Origin: Alteromonadaceae bacterium M269
Lineage (GTDB): Bacteria > Pseudomonadota > Gammaproteobacteria > Enterobacterales > Alteromonadaceae
Assembly: GCA_004353515.1 (NCBI GenBank)
Contig: SMNZ01000002.1
Location: 885,333 to 949,332 of the forward strand
Direction: 5' to 3'
Length of the DNA: 64,000 bases
Every line of letters begins with the position of its first letter. The first letter of the stretch is position 1. Made by a program: the position numbers and the translations under genes. Below, piece by piece: positions 1-9,539 of this stretch. The notes under the pieces were generated by a model. That model was not told the DNA's origin and made no database searches. It was given only the letters and a program-made list of their open reading frames with translations.

Positions 1-205
1 CATCTTTTAGAGAGTCTAATGAGCGCCAGGCACGTAAAAATGTCTCTTGTACAATGTCTTCAGCAATGGCTTTATCTTTCACTAACCAATAAGCGTATCG
101 GTATATATCAGCGTGCAGAGCTTGAACCAAAGCCTCGTAACGCTTTTGTTTTGCAGCTATGTCACTAGGGACCGCACTAAGTTTTGTTTTATTTCGCGAA
201 AACAT
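1..205 (-). CDS. ECF-type RNA polymerase sigma factor, N-terminal part
   Basis: This is the first 68 codons of a leftward gene that runs off the window start; the ATG is at 205-203. The translation includes HADIYRYAYWLVKD followed by AEDIVQETFLRAW, the classical sigma-70 region 2 helix of extracytoplasmic-function sigma factors, which binds core RNA polymerase and melts the -10 element. No clear Shine-Dalgarno precedes the ATG. The rest of the gene, and any linked anti-sigma factor, lies outside the window, so its regulon cannot be judged. Family assignment is firm; the subgroup (RpoE-like or other) is not resolved. Confidence 0.85.
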   Translation of the reverse strand, partial: MFSRNKTKLSAVPSDIAAKQKRYEALVQALHADIYRYAYWLVKDKAIAEDIVQETFLRAWRSLDSLKD

Positions 206-352
206 ACAAATTTATTGAATTTCTTTCTTAATGTTCATAATAGTATCAATATTCTTTATCAAAAGGGTATTATTCCTCCGAAAAGATAAGAAAATCGTCT
301 ATTTTTTAAAGATTTAGTGAGAGTTTAACAAACTCTCCAGCTATGCATTTAT

Positions 353-2191
353 CTAAATCTGACTGTCTACCCAGGCATTAACTTTGTCTTCTAAGACATT
401 CAAAGGAACAGGCCCATCTTTGAGTATTTCATCATGGAAGCCTCGAATGTCGAATTTATCGCCCAGTTTTTGCTTAGCAGACTCGCGTAATTCCATAATC
501 TTGAGTTTGCCTATCATATAAGCTGTTGCCTGGCCTGGCATTGCAATATAACGCTCAATCGCTTTGACTGCATCATTTTGAGGGTTAGGTGTGTTTTCCA
601 ACAGATAATTAATAGCGTCTTCACGGCTCCACTGCTTTGCGTGTATACCGGTATCAACAACGAGTCGACAAGCACGCCACAATTCCATCGCTAAACGCCC
701 GAAATCAGAGTAAGGGTCTTGGTAAAAGCCCATATCCTTGGCGAGCTCTTCTGTATATAGACCCCAGCCTTCAGTGTAAGCAGTAAAAGAAGCATACTTT
801 TGGAATTCTGGGATTCCTTCAAGCTCTTGTGCAATCGCTCTTTGCATATGGTGACCAGGTATTCCTTCATGGTAAGCCAAAGCCTCCATTTGATATGTTG
901 GCATAGAGTTCATATCAAATAAGTTGGCGTAATATGTTCCTGGACGAGAGCCGTCTTTTGAAGGGCTTTGGTAGAAGGCTTTTCCAGCAGACTGTTCTCT
1001 GAAAGCTTCAACGCGTTTAACAATCATGTCTGCTTTAGGCAATAGCCCAAAGTATTCAGGGATTTTGTTACGCATTTGGTCTATAAGATCGGTAGCTTCG
1101 GTTAAGTAACGATCTCTGCCTTCTAGGTCATTAGCATAGTAAAACTGTTTGTCTGTGCGCATGAACTCAAAGAATTCATTTAAGGTGCCGCTAAACTCGA
1201 CTTTCTTCATAATGTCGCGCATTGCATCGTGAATACGTTTGACATTGTCTAAGCCAATTTGATGAACTTCTTCTGCATTAAGATCAGTTGTTGTGAACCA
1301 AGCTAACCGATTAGCGTACCATTTATCGCCATCGGGCAAGCGCCAAACACCATCTCCCTCAGGGCTTAATTCCCGTTGTTTTTCCAGCTCTTTGATCATT
1401 GCAGTATAAGCTGGCTGAACTGATTCGAGCATGGCATTGCGAGCATCTGCTAGTAGGGCAGATTTCTCTGATGATGATAGTTCTAGTTTGTCGATCTTAT
1501 TATTGAAATCATTCCAGATTGTTGAGCTGTTTGGAGACTCTTCAAACGGTGCGCCAGTAATGACATTTTTAGAGGCTTGAATCATTTGATCATAAGCCCA
1601 TTTAGGTGGATAAACGCCTAGTTCTTCGCGTATGCGCAGTTGTTCAATTACTTGTTCGAACAATGTGTCAACACTATCTAGTCGGGAAACATAAGCTTCG
1701 GCATCACTGATATCAGAAATACGGTGAATATTGATTAAAAAGCTTGGAACCAGTGTATGGAAAGCTCTGAACTGGTGCATGATATAAGTATGATGGCGAT
1801 ATTCATCATTTGCCAGCTCTCGCTCAATGGAGAGTTGATTAATCTTCAAACTTAGCTTTTGGCTTTCTGATAGCTGAGATTGATCGAAAGTCGACAATTC
1901 GGCTAATCTGGCTCTTAAAGTATTCGCTTGCTTATCGAATCTTTCCTCAGAAATCGTATCCCATTTATCATAATCCCACTTGTAGCCAAGGTAACCTTGT
2001 CGAAGAGGAGAATCTTTAACATCGGCTTCGAAGTTTTGCGCAAAGAAGTCATCAAGACGTCCAGAGTCCGATGTCGTCACCTGTTCTTGTTGATCTGTTT
2101 TCGTACTTTCAACTGTCTGATTAGCCGGTGTGCAGGCCCCGAGCGACGCAATAAGTGCCCCTATGGTTAAAGCTAATATGGTTTTCTTCAT
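353..2191 (-). CDS. DUF885 family lipoprotein, putative zinc peptidase
   Basis: The 612-aa product begins with a lipoprotein signal peptide with lipobox LGAC (Cys20), so it should be a lipid-anchored envelope protein. The family signature HEGIPGHH lies near residue 440, with YTEGWGLYTEEL about 30 residues later; together these give the HExxxH-like zinc ligands and downstream glutamate typical of DUF885, a family regarded as metallopeptidases of unsettled substrate. The start follows an AAGGAAG ribosome site. It begins 9 nt after the batD stop, so it is probably the last gene of the moxR-bat operon, which is not a standard member of that operon. The peptidase activity is a family inference; no substrate can be named. 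Confidence 0.85.
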   Translation of the reverse strand: MKKTILALTIGALIASLGACTPANQTVESTKTDQQEQVTTSDSGRLDDFFAQNFEADVKDSPLRQGYLGYKWDYDKWDTISEERFDKQANTLRARLAELSTFDQSQLSESQKLSLKINQLSIERELANDEYRHHTYIMHQFRAFHTLVPSFLINIHRISDISDAEAYVSRLDSVDTLFEQVIEQLRIREELGVYPPKWAYDQMIQASKNVITGAPFEESPNSSTIWNDFNNKIDKLELSSSEKSALLADARNAMLESVQPAYTAMIKELEKQRELSPEGDGVWRLPDGDKWYANRLAWFTTTDLNAEEVHQIGLDNVKRIHDAMRDIMKKVEFSGTLNEFFEFMRTDKQFYYANDLEGRDRYLTEATDLIDQMRNKIPEYFGLLPKADMIVKRVEAFREQSAGKAFYQSPSKDGSRPGTYYANLFDMNSMPTYQMEALAYHEGIPGHHMQRAIAQELEGIPEFQKYASFTAYTEGWGLYTEELAKDMGFYQDPYSDFGRLAMELWRACRLVVDTGIHAKQWSREDAINYLLENTPNPQNDAVKAIERYIAMPGQATAYMIGKLKIMELRESAKQKLGDKFDIRGFHDEILKDGPVPLNVLEDKVNAWVDSQI

Positions 2192-2200
2192 TGTACTTCC

Positions 2201-3898
2201 TTAAGCGTTCGTCGGATAAAGAGATTTAAGTTCGGTGCCTTGGGACACTCTTTTTTTGTTTTTATCGGATTTTATTCTTTGAATGATCTTACTCAACTCA
2301 TTCGCTGTCCAAGATGTGTTCTCTTGGCTATAACGCGATTGCAGCATATTTTTAATCGCTAAATTAAGAGGTTCGTCTGCCAACAGCCGTTGAGACTCTG
2401 CAAGCGAGCAGTGTTTTTTGTTGCAGACTTCCGAAAGCCACATTGCAAGAGCTGGTTGTATTTTCCCAGGTTCATTGGTTTTTAATGCGGCAGAGAGAGA
2501 ATCCCACGAATTTGCTTCTACTTTTGCAGAGCTAGAATTGCGTTGAGGTGAGCCTTCTTTATTACGGCTAACATACCATAAAAGCAGTGTTAGCAGCCAT
2601 AATATGAGGAGCGCAGTACTACTGTGAGACCACCAGGAGGTTTGTGTTATCGTCACAACTTCTGTTGGTGTGTCAATGTCAGGTTCAACACTTACAGGAG
2701 GTAAGCTTGGCAAATTATTCGATTGACTTGCCGACGGTTGAATTGTAATCGTCCTAGAAGGAAGAGTCGCGTACTCGGTTGTTTGTGTTTTTACATTAAA
2801 CCAAGGAACACGAACTTCTGGAATGGTAATATCGCCAGCTTCACTTGGAATAATGGCAATGCGTTCAGTGCGTTGCGCGATAAGTGAATCATCTCTCTCG
2901 ACAGTGGTCGATGTTGGTTGTTCTGGGTAGGTTTTTAATGAATCAGGGTAACCGCTATTTACAGAGGGTAATTGTTCTTCAACTAACCCTACAGCGGTTA
3001 ACGTTAATGTACGTGTTATGGGTTCTCCCACTCGATACTCTGATGGTTGTGGCTGCCATTCTTCATTTAACTCAATGTAATCACTAGGAAGCCAATGTGT
3101 GTTGTAGCCTTGTGGGATAGGGCGCACAGTTATATCAATATTGGGGCCTAGTCGAGTGACAGATTTCGTGCGACTAAAGAAGCCAAAAGATTGACTGCTG
3201 TTGTCTGCAACTTCACCTTCAAACAGTGAACCTTCAATAACAAATTGTCCACTTTTCTGCGGAATGATAGCGAAGACTCTTTCGATGATGCGAAATCTCT
3301 TACCATCAATGATTTCGTTATATTCTTTATCCTGGCCGATCTGCCTCACTTCCGCATCAGCTAACTTGGGTGCAGCAAGGCTACCGCGTTGCAGATCGGT
3401 TGCCAGGTAAAGTTTGGCGGTATATCGAATTTGTTGCTGAAGATAAACTTCATTGGTATCGACATCTGTGGTGACATACAGGTTTCTGTTCCTACCTGCT
3501 CGACTGGCGGATGCTGGAAGTACCGAGAGCTGAATTGGTTGGCTTTGTTGTCCCTCAATAGTGAATGCTGGAATGGTATAGCGTCCAGGTTTTCTTGGTA
3601 TTAGTCTTGTTGTCCATTGCGTCAATCTTGTTGTTTGAAAGTTGATGCTTCTGGTTTGACGACTGACAGATGTGTTACCGACAACAAAATCTTTTAAGAG
3701 AGGATTGGGATCAAATGCATTGCTGGAAATATCGTCATTAGCTGTGACAACTAAATTCACAGATTCGTCCATAATCATGGGATTTGCGTCTACTGTTGCT
3801 GTCACCTCGGTTACAGCAGCGTGAAGATTTCCACAAACTATCAGTAATAGTAAAGTGCCAAACAGAGCACTCGTATTTCTCTTGATGTCAGTCATCAT
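2201..3898 (-). CDS. batD: BatD-like protein (oxygen tolerance family)
   Basis: A signal peptide at residues 1-25 is followed by a large beta-rich periplasmic region, one membrane segment near residues 430-450 (ALLILWLLTLLLWYVS) and a cytoplasmic tail. This matches BatD, the periplasmic partner of the MoxR/Bat von Willebrand system linked in other bacteria to aerotolerance and envelope stress. I chose the ATG at 3898, which overlaps the stop of the preceding gene as TAATG, giving about 565 aa; an in-frame TTG six bases upstream is less likely. It sits between the VWA-TPR gene and the DUF885 lipoprotein gene. Family assignment rests on domain order and operon context. Confidence 0.85.
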   Translation of the reverse strand: MMTDIKRNTSALFGTLLLLIVCGNLHAAVTEVTATVDANPMIMDESVNLVVTANDDISSNAFDPNPLLKDFVVGNTSVSRQTRSINFQTTRLTQWTTRLIPRKPGRYTIPAFTIEGQQSQPIQLSVLPASASRAGRNRNLYVTTDVDTNEVYLQQQIRYTAKLYLATDLQRGSLAAPKLADAEVRQIGQDKEYNEIIDGKRFRIIERVFAIIPQKSGQFVIEGSLFEGEVADNSSQSFGFFSRTKSVTRLGPNIDITVRPIPQGYNTHWLPSDYIELNEEWQPQPSEYRVGEPITRTLTLTAVGLVEEQLPSVNSGYPDSLKTYPEQPTSTTVERDDSLIAQRTERIAIIPSEAGDITIPEVRVPWFNVKTQTTEYATLPSRTITIQPSASQSNNLPSLPPVSVEPDIDTPTEVVTITQTSWWSHSSTALLILWLLTLLLWYVSRNKEGSPQRNSSSAKVEANSWDSLSAALKTNEPGKIQPALAMWLSEVCNKKHCSLAESQRLLADEPLNLAIKNMLQSRYSQENTSWTANELSKIIQRIKSDKNKKRVSQGTELKSLYPTNA

Positions 3899-5727
3899 TA
3901 CCAATTTTTCTCTCGATTTCCTGGGATCCTGTTGCGTTTACGTTTTTGATTTTCCAACAACATCTTTTGTTTAAGTAAAAATGAAGGGTCGTCTGGGACT
4001 TTACGCAATAGGTTTTCTAATCTTTGTAACTGTTCTTTTTGCTCATCTGTTAGCTCTTCAGGCTGCGCTTGAGCTTGCTGTTCTTGGCCTTCCTGTTGTT
4101 CCTGCTCTTGTTCCTGAGCAGATTGTTCTTCTTCGCCTTCTTGTTCTGATTCTTGCTCTTCAGACTCTTGCTGTTCGCCGTCTTGTTCTTGATTCTCTTC
4201 GCTATCGCTTTGGGAACCGTCCTGTTGTTCGGATTGGTCTTGGTTTTGTTCTTGTTGATCTTGCTCGCCAGACTCTTGATCTTGTTGTTCAGAATCAGAT
4301 TGCTCTTGATTTTCATCTGATGAATCGGACTTTTGTTGTTGCTCCTGCTCTTGCTGCTGTTTTTGTTGTTCCAACAGTTCTTTGTTAAATATGGCGTCTT
4401 CGTGATCAGGTTGTTGCGCAATTGTTTGATTGTAAGCTTCTATTGCGGCATCAAGTTCTCCCAGTTGTGCTAATGCATTGCCTCTGTTGTAGTGAGCTTC
4501 AGGTGTGTCTAATTGTGAAAATGCATCAGCAGCAGCCTCATAATTACCGCTTCTATAGTGAGAGGAACCTTTCCATAATGGGTCGTTAAACTTTTGGGCT
4601 GCGCTATCAAATTGCTCTTGGTTAAAGGCTTTTTGTCCCTGCTGATTTTTGGTTTGCCACAAATCATCCCACCAACCAGCTTCTGCACTAGGTGGGTATA
4701 AAGGAAATAACCCTAGGCATAAGATAAAGACTAATCCACGCCTAAAGCTATAAGCAGCAATAGGTAATAATAAGAGAAGTAGGTAGGGGCCCATCTCTTG
4801 CCACTGATCACCTTGATTACTTTCTTCCTGCTCAGAGTTTTCTGTCTGGTCAACGAGTGACTGATTGATCAAGAAATCGATATCGCTATTGTCTGATTGA
4901 AGAGGAGCATAGCGCCCTTTACCTACGCGGGCTAATATTTTCAGGTTACTGGTTGTTAGTTTGGGGACAACGATGGCTCCAGAGTAATCTTTCAGAAAAT
5001 CACCATTACTGAGTCTGATTGGTGCACCTTCTTCTGTGCCTATACCAAGAATTGAAATACGGTAAGGGCTAGCATTAATAAACTCATTTATCTCTGCCAT
5101 CTCATCTAGTTCGATGCCATCAGTAATCAGGAAAATTTCACCTTGTTGGTAACCCGCGTTACTGAGTAGTTCTGACGCTTTTTCAAAGCCGAGTATGGCA
5201 GCACTGCCTGGAACAGGCATGATTTCTGGTACCAGGCTTGGGATCAAGCTCACCAAGTTTTTCACATCGCTGGTTAGCGGACTAATAACAAATGCATCAC
5301 CAGCATAGGCAACCAAGCCAGTTTCACCTTCGGCAATCTCTTCTACTAAATCAATAGCTTTGTATTTCGCTCGTGTTAGCCTATCTGGAACGATATCAGT
5401 TGAGCGCATAGACATAGACATGTCCATTAACACGACCTTACCTGTATTCAGTTGATAAACAGGCTGTGGCAATTTTTCCCATGTTGGGCCAGCAAGTGCG
5501 AAAACTGTTAATATCCACCCTAGTGCTAGCAGATAAATAGGTGGTGTAGGACGCTTTTTACCTTCTGTTGTCATTAGATGTTGATAAAGATGACTTGCAA
5601 GCAATCCTTGCCATCCCGAGCGTTGCTTCACTAAGTACTTAGCTGCAACAATTAACAACACTAAAGGAATAAAAGCCCAGAACCATTCTGGGCGAATAAA
5701 ATGAAAAAGTGAGAAATCTGTGTTCAT
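3898..5727 (-). CDS. batB: VWA and TPR protein, BatB/BatC fusion
   Basis: The 609-aa protein has two N-terminal membrane segments, then a von Willebrand factor A domain whose metal site is intact (DMSMS near residue 102), then a membrane pair (LLLLLLPIAAYSF and the following stretch), then TPR repeats at about residues 365-460 containing AHYNRGNALAQLGELDAA. The last 150 residues include a long Glu/Gln/Ser/Asp low-complexity tract ending in a basic tail. BatB (VWA) and BatC (TPR) are separate proteins in some bacteria and fused here. The VWA faces the periplasm by topology. It is 5 nt from batA and overlaps batD by 1 nt, so the genes are translationally coupled. Confidence 0.88.
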   Translation of the reverse strand: MNTDFSLFHFIRPEWFWAFIPLVLLIVAAKYLVKQRSGWQGLLASHLYQHLMTTEGKKRPTPPIYLLALGWILTVFALAGPTWEKLPQPVYQLNTGKVVLMDMSMSMRSTDIVPDRLTRAKYKAIDLVEEIAEGETGLVAYAGDAFVISPLTSDVKNLVSLIPSLVPEIMPVPGSAAILGFEKASELLSNAGYQQGEIFLITDGIELDEMAEINEFINASPYRISILGIGTEEGAPIRLSNGDFLKDYSGAIVVPKLTTSNLKILARVGKGRYAPLQSDNSDIDFLINQSLVDQTENSEQEESNQGDQWQEMGPYLLLLLLPIAAYSFRRGLVFILCLGLFPLYPPSAEAGWWDDLWQTKNQQGQKAFNQEQFDSAAQKFNDPLWKGSSHYRSGNYEAAADAFSQLDTPEAHYNRGNALAQLGELDAAIEAYNQTIAQQPDHEDAIFNKELLEQQKQQQEQEQQQKSDSSDENQEQSDSEQQDQESGEQDQQEQNQDQSEQQDGSQSDSEENQEQDGEQQESEEQESEQEGEEEQSAQEQEQEQQEGQEQQAQAQPEELTDEQKEQLQRLENLLRKVPDDPSFLLKQKMLLENQKRKRNRIPGNREKNW

Positions 5728-5732
5728 AGTTA

Positions 5733-6740
5733 CTACGCGACCTCACCAGACTGTCGCTGACCTTGGAAATTTTGCCAAAGCGGTGCGATAAAAAAACACA
5801 CAGATAAAAGCAGAGCTAGTGCTAACGGGTAATAGAATAAAGCGCGCAATGGTCTTAACTGCCTGCTCTCACGTTCTATCGGTTCTAACTCATCTAGTGT
5901 GGCATAGATTGCTTGTAAGCTTTCCGCATCTCGAGCCCTGAAGTATTGGCCGCCCGTTGACTCGGCTAATGTTGTTAGCATGTTTTCATCAAGTTCTTGT
6001 GATGGGTTAACACGCCGGGTTCCAAACAGGCTGCGAACTAACATCTCATCAGCGCCAACGCCGATAGTATAAACCGTAATGTCTTTCTCAATAGCAAGCT
6101 GGTTAGCTTGTTCAGGTGTTATGTTACCAGCCGTGTTTTGCCCATCGGTTAGGAGGATAAGAACACGGTTGGATTCTTTTTTCTCGTCGAAACGTTTAAC
6201 TGCCAAGCCAATCGCATCGCCTATTGCAGTTTGCTCTCCGACTAAACCAATCACAGTTTCATCTAGATACTGCTTAACAGTTTCTCTGTCGTAGGTTAGA
6301 GGAGTTTGAAGGTAAGCTGTGTCGGCAAACAAAATTAAGCCGATACGGTCACCAACACGACGCTGAATAAATTGAGATAATACAGATTTAATCATAACAA
6401 GGCGGTCTACACGTCTGCCATTGACTTCCATATCGTCAATTTTCATACTTCCTGATAAATCGACCGCGACCATTAAATCTCTCCCTTCAGCAGGGATACT
6501 GACGGGTTCCCCTAACCACTGAGGGCGAGCAGCAGCCGTCACTAAGCTGATCCAAGCTAGTAGTGCTAACCAGATCATATTAGAACGTCTCTTTTTTGAT
6601 TCTTCCTGTGTTTCTAATCCCCTCATTAGCATAGGAACTTTCAATGCTGTGAGCTGCCCTTGTTCTCTTGATGGCAAAAGTCTAAATAAAAAAGGAAGAG
6701 GTAAGGCAGCAAAAGCCCATATCCAAGCGAATTCAAACAT
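5733..6740 (-). CDS. batA: VWA domain membrane protein, BatA
   Basis: The protein has N-terminal membrane helices (FAWIWAFAALPLPFLF and MIWLALLAWISLVTA), a VWA domain with the metal-binding motif DLSGS near residue 90 and the downstream TDG motif (LILLTDGQNTAG), and a C-terminal membrane helix (LFYYPLALALLLSVCFF). This is the BatA arrangement. I prefer the ATG at 6740 (335 aa): GAGG lies 9 nt upstream and the start overlaps the end of the DUF4381 gene by 8 nt. An in-frame ATG 15 nt upstream is the alternative. The neighbours moxR, DUF58 and DUF4381 supply the AAA ATPase and accessory parts of the same complex. Confidence 0.88.
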   Translation of the reverse strand: MFEFAWIWAFAALPLPFLFRLLPSREQGQLTALKVPMLMRGLETQEESKKRRSNMIWLALLAWISLVTAAARPQWLGEPVSIPAEGRDLMVAVDLSGSMKIDDMEVNGRRVDRLVMIKSVLSQFIQRRVGDRIGLILFADTAYLQTPLTYDRETVKQYLDETVIGLVGEQTAIGDAIGLAVKRFDEKKESNRVLILLTDGQNTAGNITPEQANQLAIEKDITVYTIGVGADEMLVRSLFGTRRVNPSQELDENMLTTLAESTGGQYFRARDAESLQAIYATLDELEPIERESRQLRPLRALFYYPLALALLLSVCFFIAPLWQNFQGQRQSGEVA

Positions 6741-7260
6741 TGCTATGAACCTCATTCGTTATAGGTTGAGGTGTATTGGCTGCCTTTTGTTGTTTTGGTG
6801 GCAATGCTTGGTTTATCCAATACTTAGCTGCGGCTTTTTGTTTTTCTATATCTAAATTATCAGCGTTTGGTTGGTACTGTGCGTTGACTAAACTTTGCAG
6901 TTCTGCCTGACATTTCTCATATTGGTTTGGTTTGAGTTGGCTCATGAGAAATTGGACCCAATGTTGACCGTGTAATTGAGCAACGTTTTCCTGTGGGAAA
7001 TAACTAACGGTTAATCTGCGCATAAGTTTATGCAGGTGTTGGGGCCAATTTTCAGAGTTAGTCGTTAGCATTTCAAGCTCAGCAATAGCCTGTCGCTTTG
7101 CGAGATTGGATCTCCAACGTCTAACCTGCCAAATAATAAGAGCGATAATTAAACCAATGACAACTGTAAGTAATATCCACCATCCATAAGCTGGTGGCCA
7201 CATGCTAGTGGGCTCTGGTAGGTGTATATCTTTTAATTCAGCTAATGGAGAACCTTGCAT
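6733..7260 (-). CDS. DUF4381 domain-containing protein
   Basis: The 175-aa product has one membrane segment near residues 25-45 (GWWILLTVVIGLIIALIIW) and a cytoplasmic domain rich in helices, containing RRLTVSYFPQENVAQLHG, typical of DUF4381. Genes of this family almost always lie between DUF58 and the VWA genes of MoxR/Bat operons, exactly as here. It overlaps the DUF58 stop as TAATG and its own end overlaps the batA start. Its biochemical role is not known; it probably assembles with the BatA/BatB membrane proteins. Confidence 0.82.
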   Translation of the reverse strand: MQGSPLAELKDIHLPEPTSMWPPAYGWWILLTVVIGLIIALIIWQVRRWRSNLAKRQAIAELEMLTTNSENWPQHLHKLMRRLTVSYFPQENVAQLHGQHWVQFLMSQLKPNQYEKCQAELQSLVNAQYQPNADNLDIEKQKAAAKYWINQALPPKQQKAANTPQPITNEVHSNV

Positions 7261-8210
7261 TATCGTCCCACCAATTGCTGTTCGAGCGGGATGCCCGCGT
7301 TAAGCTGGATAACTTTAGCTCGGCATTGTTCTAATGCTTTCACAACTTGATTATTTCTCTTGTTATATTCTTGCTGATAGTGAGTTGCTGTTTTTTGTTC
7401 ACCCAATAACAATGTTTGATTCTGAACGCCATCTGTTAATGCCACTTGCTGAACAACTTTGGCTTGCGGAAGTTGGTGTTCGAAAGAATCGGATACTTTA
7501 TAAGCAACGAGTTCACAATGGCGACTCAAGCGGCTGAGATGTCTTTTAGCCGTTTCATTCATTTGCGTGAAGTCGCTGATTAAAAATACCATTGAACCTG
7601 GTCTAGCAAGTCGCCTTAAGCGAGCACAGGAATCGGCAAAAGTAATTTCTGTATTCTTATTGGTAGCTGCTGACGAATGAACTTTGATTAGGCCATTTAA
7701 TAAGGCTAAGACTGACTTTTGTCTTGTCTGAGGCTTGAATTCTAAGTGCTGGCTCTGATTAAACAAGAGACCGCCAATGCGATCACCATGGTTTTTAGCA
7801 GCCCAGGCCAAAAGTGATGTTAGGTGAGCTGCTTGAACCGATTTGAAAAGAAGCTCAGTGCCAAAGTGCATGCTTTTAGATAAATCACACAATACAAAAA
7901 CAGGACGCTCTTTCTCTTCCCGATAAAGCTTGGTGTGCGTTTTACCGGTTCTTGCTGTCACACGCCAATCAATGGCTCGAATATCATCGCCGGGTTGATA
8001 GTGCCTAGCTTCGTCAAACTCCATTCCTCGGCCTTTTGTTTTGGCCAGGTAACTACCTGCTAGTTTCGCTTGAATCGCTTTTTTAGGGCTGATATCAAGC
8101 AGGGCAGCCTTGTTTTGATAGTACAAGAGCTCTTTCATACTCAGGCTGACACCGTTGGTATGATGTTGTGCTAACCAAGCTTGTGTTTCATGTAGATTAA
8201 ACTGCATCAT
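7260..8210 (-). CDS. DUF58 domain-containing protein
   Basis: The 316-aa soluble protein carries the DUF58 core: GRGMEFDEARHYQPGDDIRAIDWR is recognisable in part as residues GMEFDEARHYQPGDD and the following IDWR, then a VWA-like fold with DLSKS (VLCDLSKSM) around residue 110. DUF58 proteins are the usual partners of MoxR AAA ATPases and are thought to be metal-ion-dependent adaptor or substrate proteins. It starts with tandem ATGs directly after the moxR stop. The function in this operon is inferred from context. Confidence 0.88.
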   Translation of the reverse strand: MMQFNLHETQAWLAQHHTNGVSLSMKELLYYQNKAALLDISPKKAIQAKLAGSYLAKTKGRGMEFDEARHYQPGDDIRAIDWRVTARTGKTHTKLYREEKERPVFVLCDLSKSMHFGTELLFKSVQAAHLTSLLAWAAKNHGDRIGGLLFNQSQHLEFKPQTRQKSVLALLNGLIKVHSSAATNKNTEITFADSCARLRRLARPGSMVFLISDFTQMNETAKRHLSRLSRHCELVAYKVSDSFEHQLPQAKVVQQVALTDGVQNQTLLLGEQKTATHYQQEYNKRNNQVVKALEQCRAKVIQLNAGIPLEQQLVGR

Positions 8211-9167
8211 TTAAGGTACTGGTACGAGCGCAATAATCTTGTCGAGAACCTGGTCTGCGTTAATACCTTCAGCTTCTGCTTCGTAGCTAAGTAATACGCG
8301 GTGACGCAACACATTGTGGAATACCGCTTGTATATCATCTGGGCCAACAAAATCTCGGCCATTAAGCCAAGCATGTGCTCGAGAACATTTATCCAAGGCA
8401 ATTGTTGCTCTAGGAGAGGCTCCGAATTCAATCCAGCTCGCCAGTTGTGAGTCATAGAGTTCAGGCTGTCGTGTCGCAACAATAAGCTGAACCATGTAGT
8501 TTTCTAATGCGTCAGCAAGATGAATTTTCAAGACTTCTTTTCTAGCAATAAAAATATCGTTTTGCGTTAGTTCTTGAGGCTTTTCAACTTTTTCGGTAAT
8601 GGCTTCGTTGCGTGTTAAGCGCAAGATTTGTAATTCAGTTTCCGCACCAGGGTAATCAATGCTTAAGTGCATTAAGAAACGATCAAGTTGCGCTTCAGGT
8701 AATGGATAAGTACCTTCTTGCTCAATTGGGTTTTGTGTTGCCATAACCAAGAATAAAGGCGGTAATGGATACGTTTTATTACCTACGGTAATTTGGCGTT
8801 CCGCCATGGCTTCTAGTAGTGCTGATTGCACTTTAGCTGGTGCTCGGTTTATTTCATCAGCAAGCACGAGATTGTGGAATAGGGGACCTTGTTGAAAAAC
8901 AAATGAACCGTCTTCTGGGCGGTAAATGTCTGTACCCGTTAAATCTGCAGGTAAAAGATCCGGTGTAAATTGCACACGGTGAAAGTCACCTTCAACACCT
9001 TGAGCGAGGGCATTAACGGCTCTTGTTTTAGCGAGCCCTGGAGGCCCTTCAACTAGAAGGTGTCCATCAGCTAACAAAGCGATGAGAATATTCTGCGTTA
9101 AGGTTTGCTGGCCTATAACTTGGCTATCTAAATAATTAAGAAGTTGTTTGAATTGAGCAGAAGCCAT
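8211..9167 (-). CDS. moxR: MoxR family AAA+ ATPase
   Basis: The 318-aa protein has Walker A GPPGLAKT near residue 41, Walker B LVLADEINRAP near residue 103, sensor ASNPIEQEGTYPLPEAQ-type region (here ATQNPIEQEGTYPLPEAQLD) and a C-terminal lid; these are diagnostic of MoxR ATPases. MoxR proteins act as chaperone-like ATPases with VWA-domain partners. It is the first gene of a seven-gene leftward cluster ending with a DUF885 lipoprotein. Promoter elements must lie in the gap upstream of 9167, but I could not assign them with confidence. Confidence 0.92.
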   Translation of the reverse strand: MASAQFKQLLNYLDSQVIGQQTLTQNILIALLADGHLLVEGPPGLAKTRAVNALAQGVEGDFHRVQFTPDLLPADLTGTDIYRPEDGSFVFQQGPLFHNLVLADEINRAPAKVQSALLEAMAERQITVGNKTYPLPPLFLVMATQNPIEQEGTYPLPEAQLDRFLMHLSIDYPGAETELQILRLTRNEAITEKVEKPQELTQNDIFIARKEVLKIHLADALENYMVQLIVATRQPELYDSQLASWIEFGASPRATIALDKCSRAHAWLNGRDFVGPDDIQAVFHNVLRHRVLLSYEAEAEGINADQVLDKIIALVPVP

Positions 9168-9539
9168 AATAATTAACGGATTTCCTACGGTTATAGTTTA
9201 TAAAGTTTTTATTTTCTCAGCACAGAGACAACCTAACCCATATAAGGTTTCATGCAAGAAAAACAATGTTACAAAAACTTGTCTGGCGATATTTTATACG
9301 AGAAGTTGTAATGTTTTATATACTTAGGGATTATTTGTACCCGAAACAGGTATTTTATCATTTATTCCCTTTTGTTAAATGATTGAAATGTATATGAGAA
9401 TACTAGAGCGCTTTGTTTTAGTAGATGAATGACTTGCTGGTGCTTGTTCATGCCGTTGAAATATCGGTTAGGTATATACCATGACAGGATCAAATTTGAA
9501 TTTTTTTGGCTAATCTGTACAATTCTGTCTCAAATTAGA
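9168..9539. other. divergent intergenic region between moxR and fadI
   Basis: This gap separates the leftward moxR operon from the rightward fadIJ operon and must carry both promoters. It is AT-rich and holds no open frame or RNA gene that I can support. The right edge runs into a FadR-like palindrome at 9540-9548. Confidence 0.5.

Noticed and set aside
3981..4388. Long plus-strand frame opposite the batB low-complexity tail
   Set aside because: It is caused by the Gln/Glu-rich codons of batB on the other strand.
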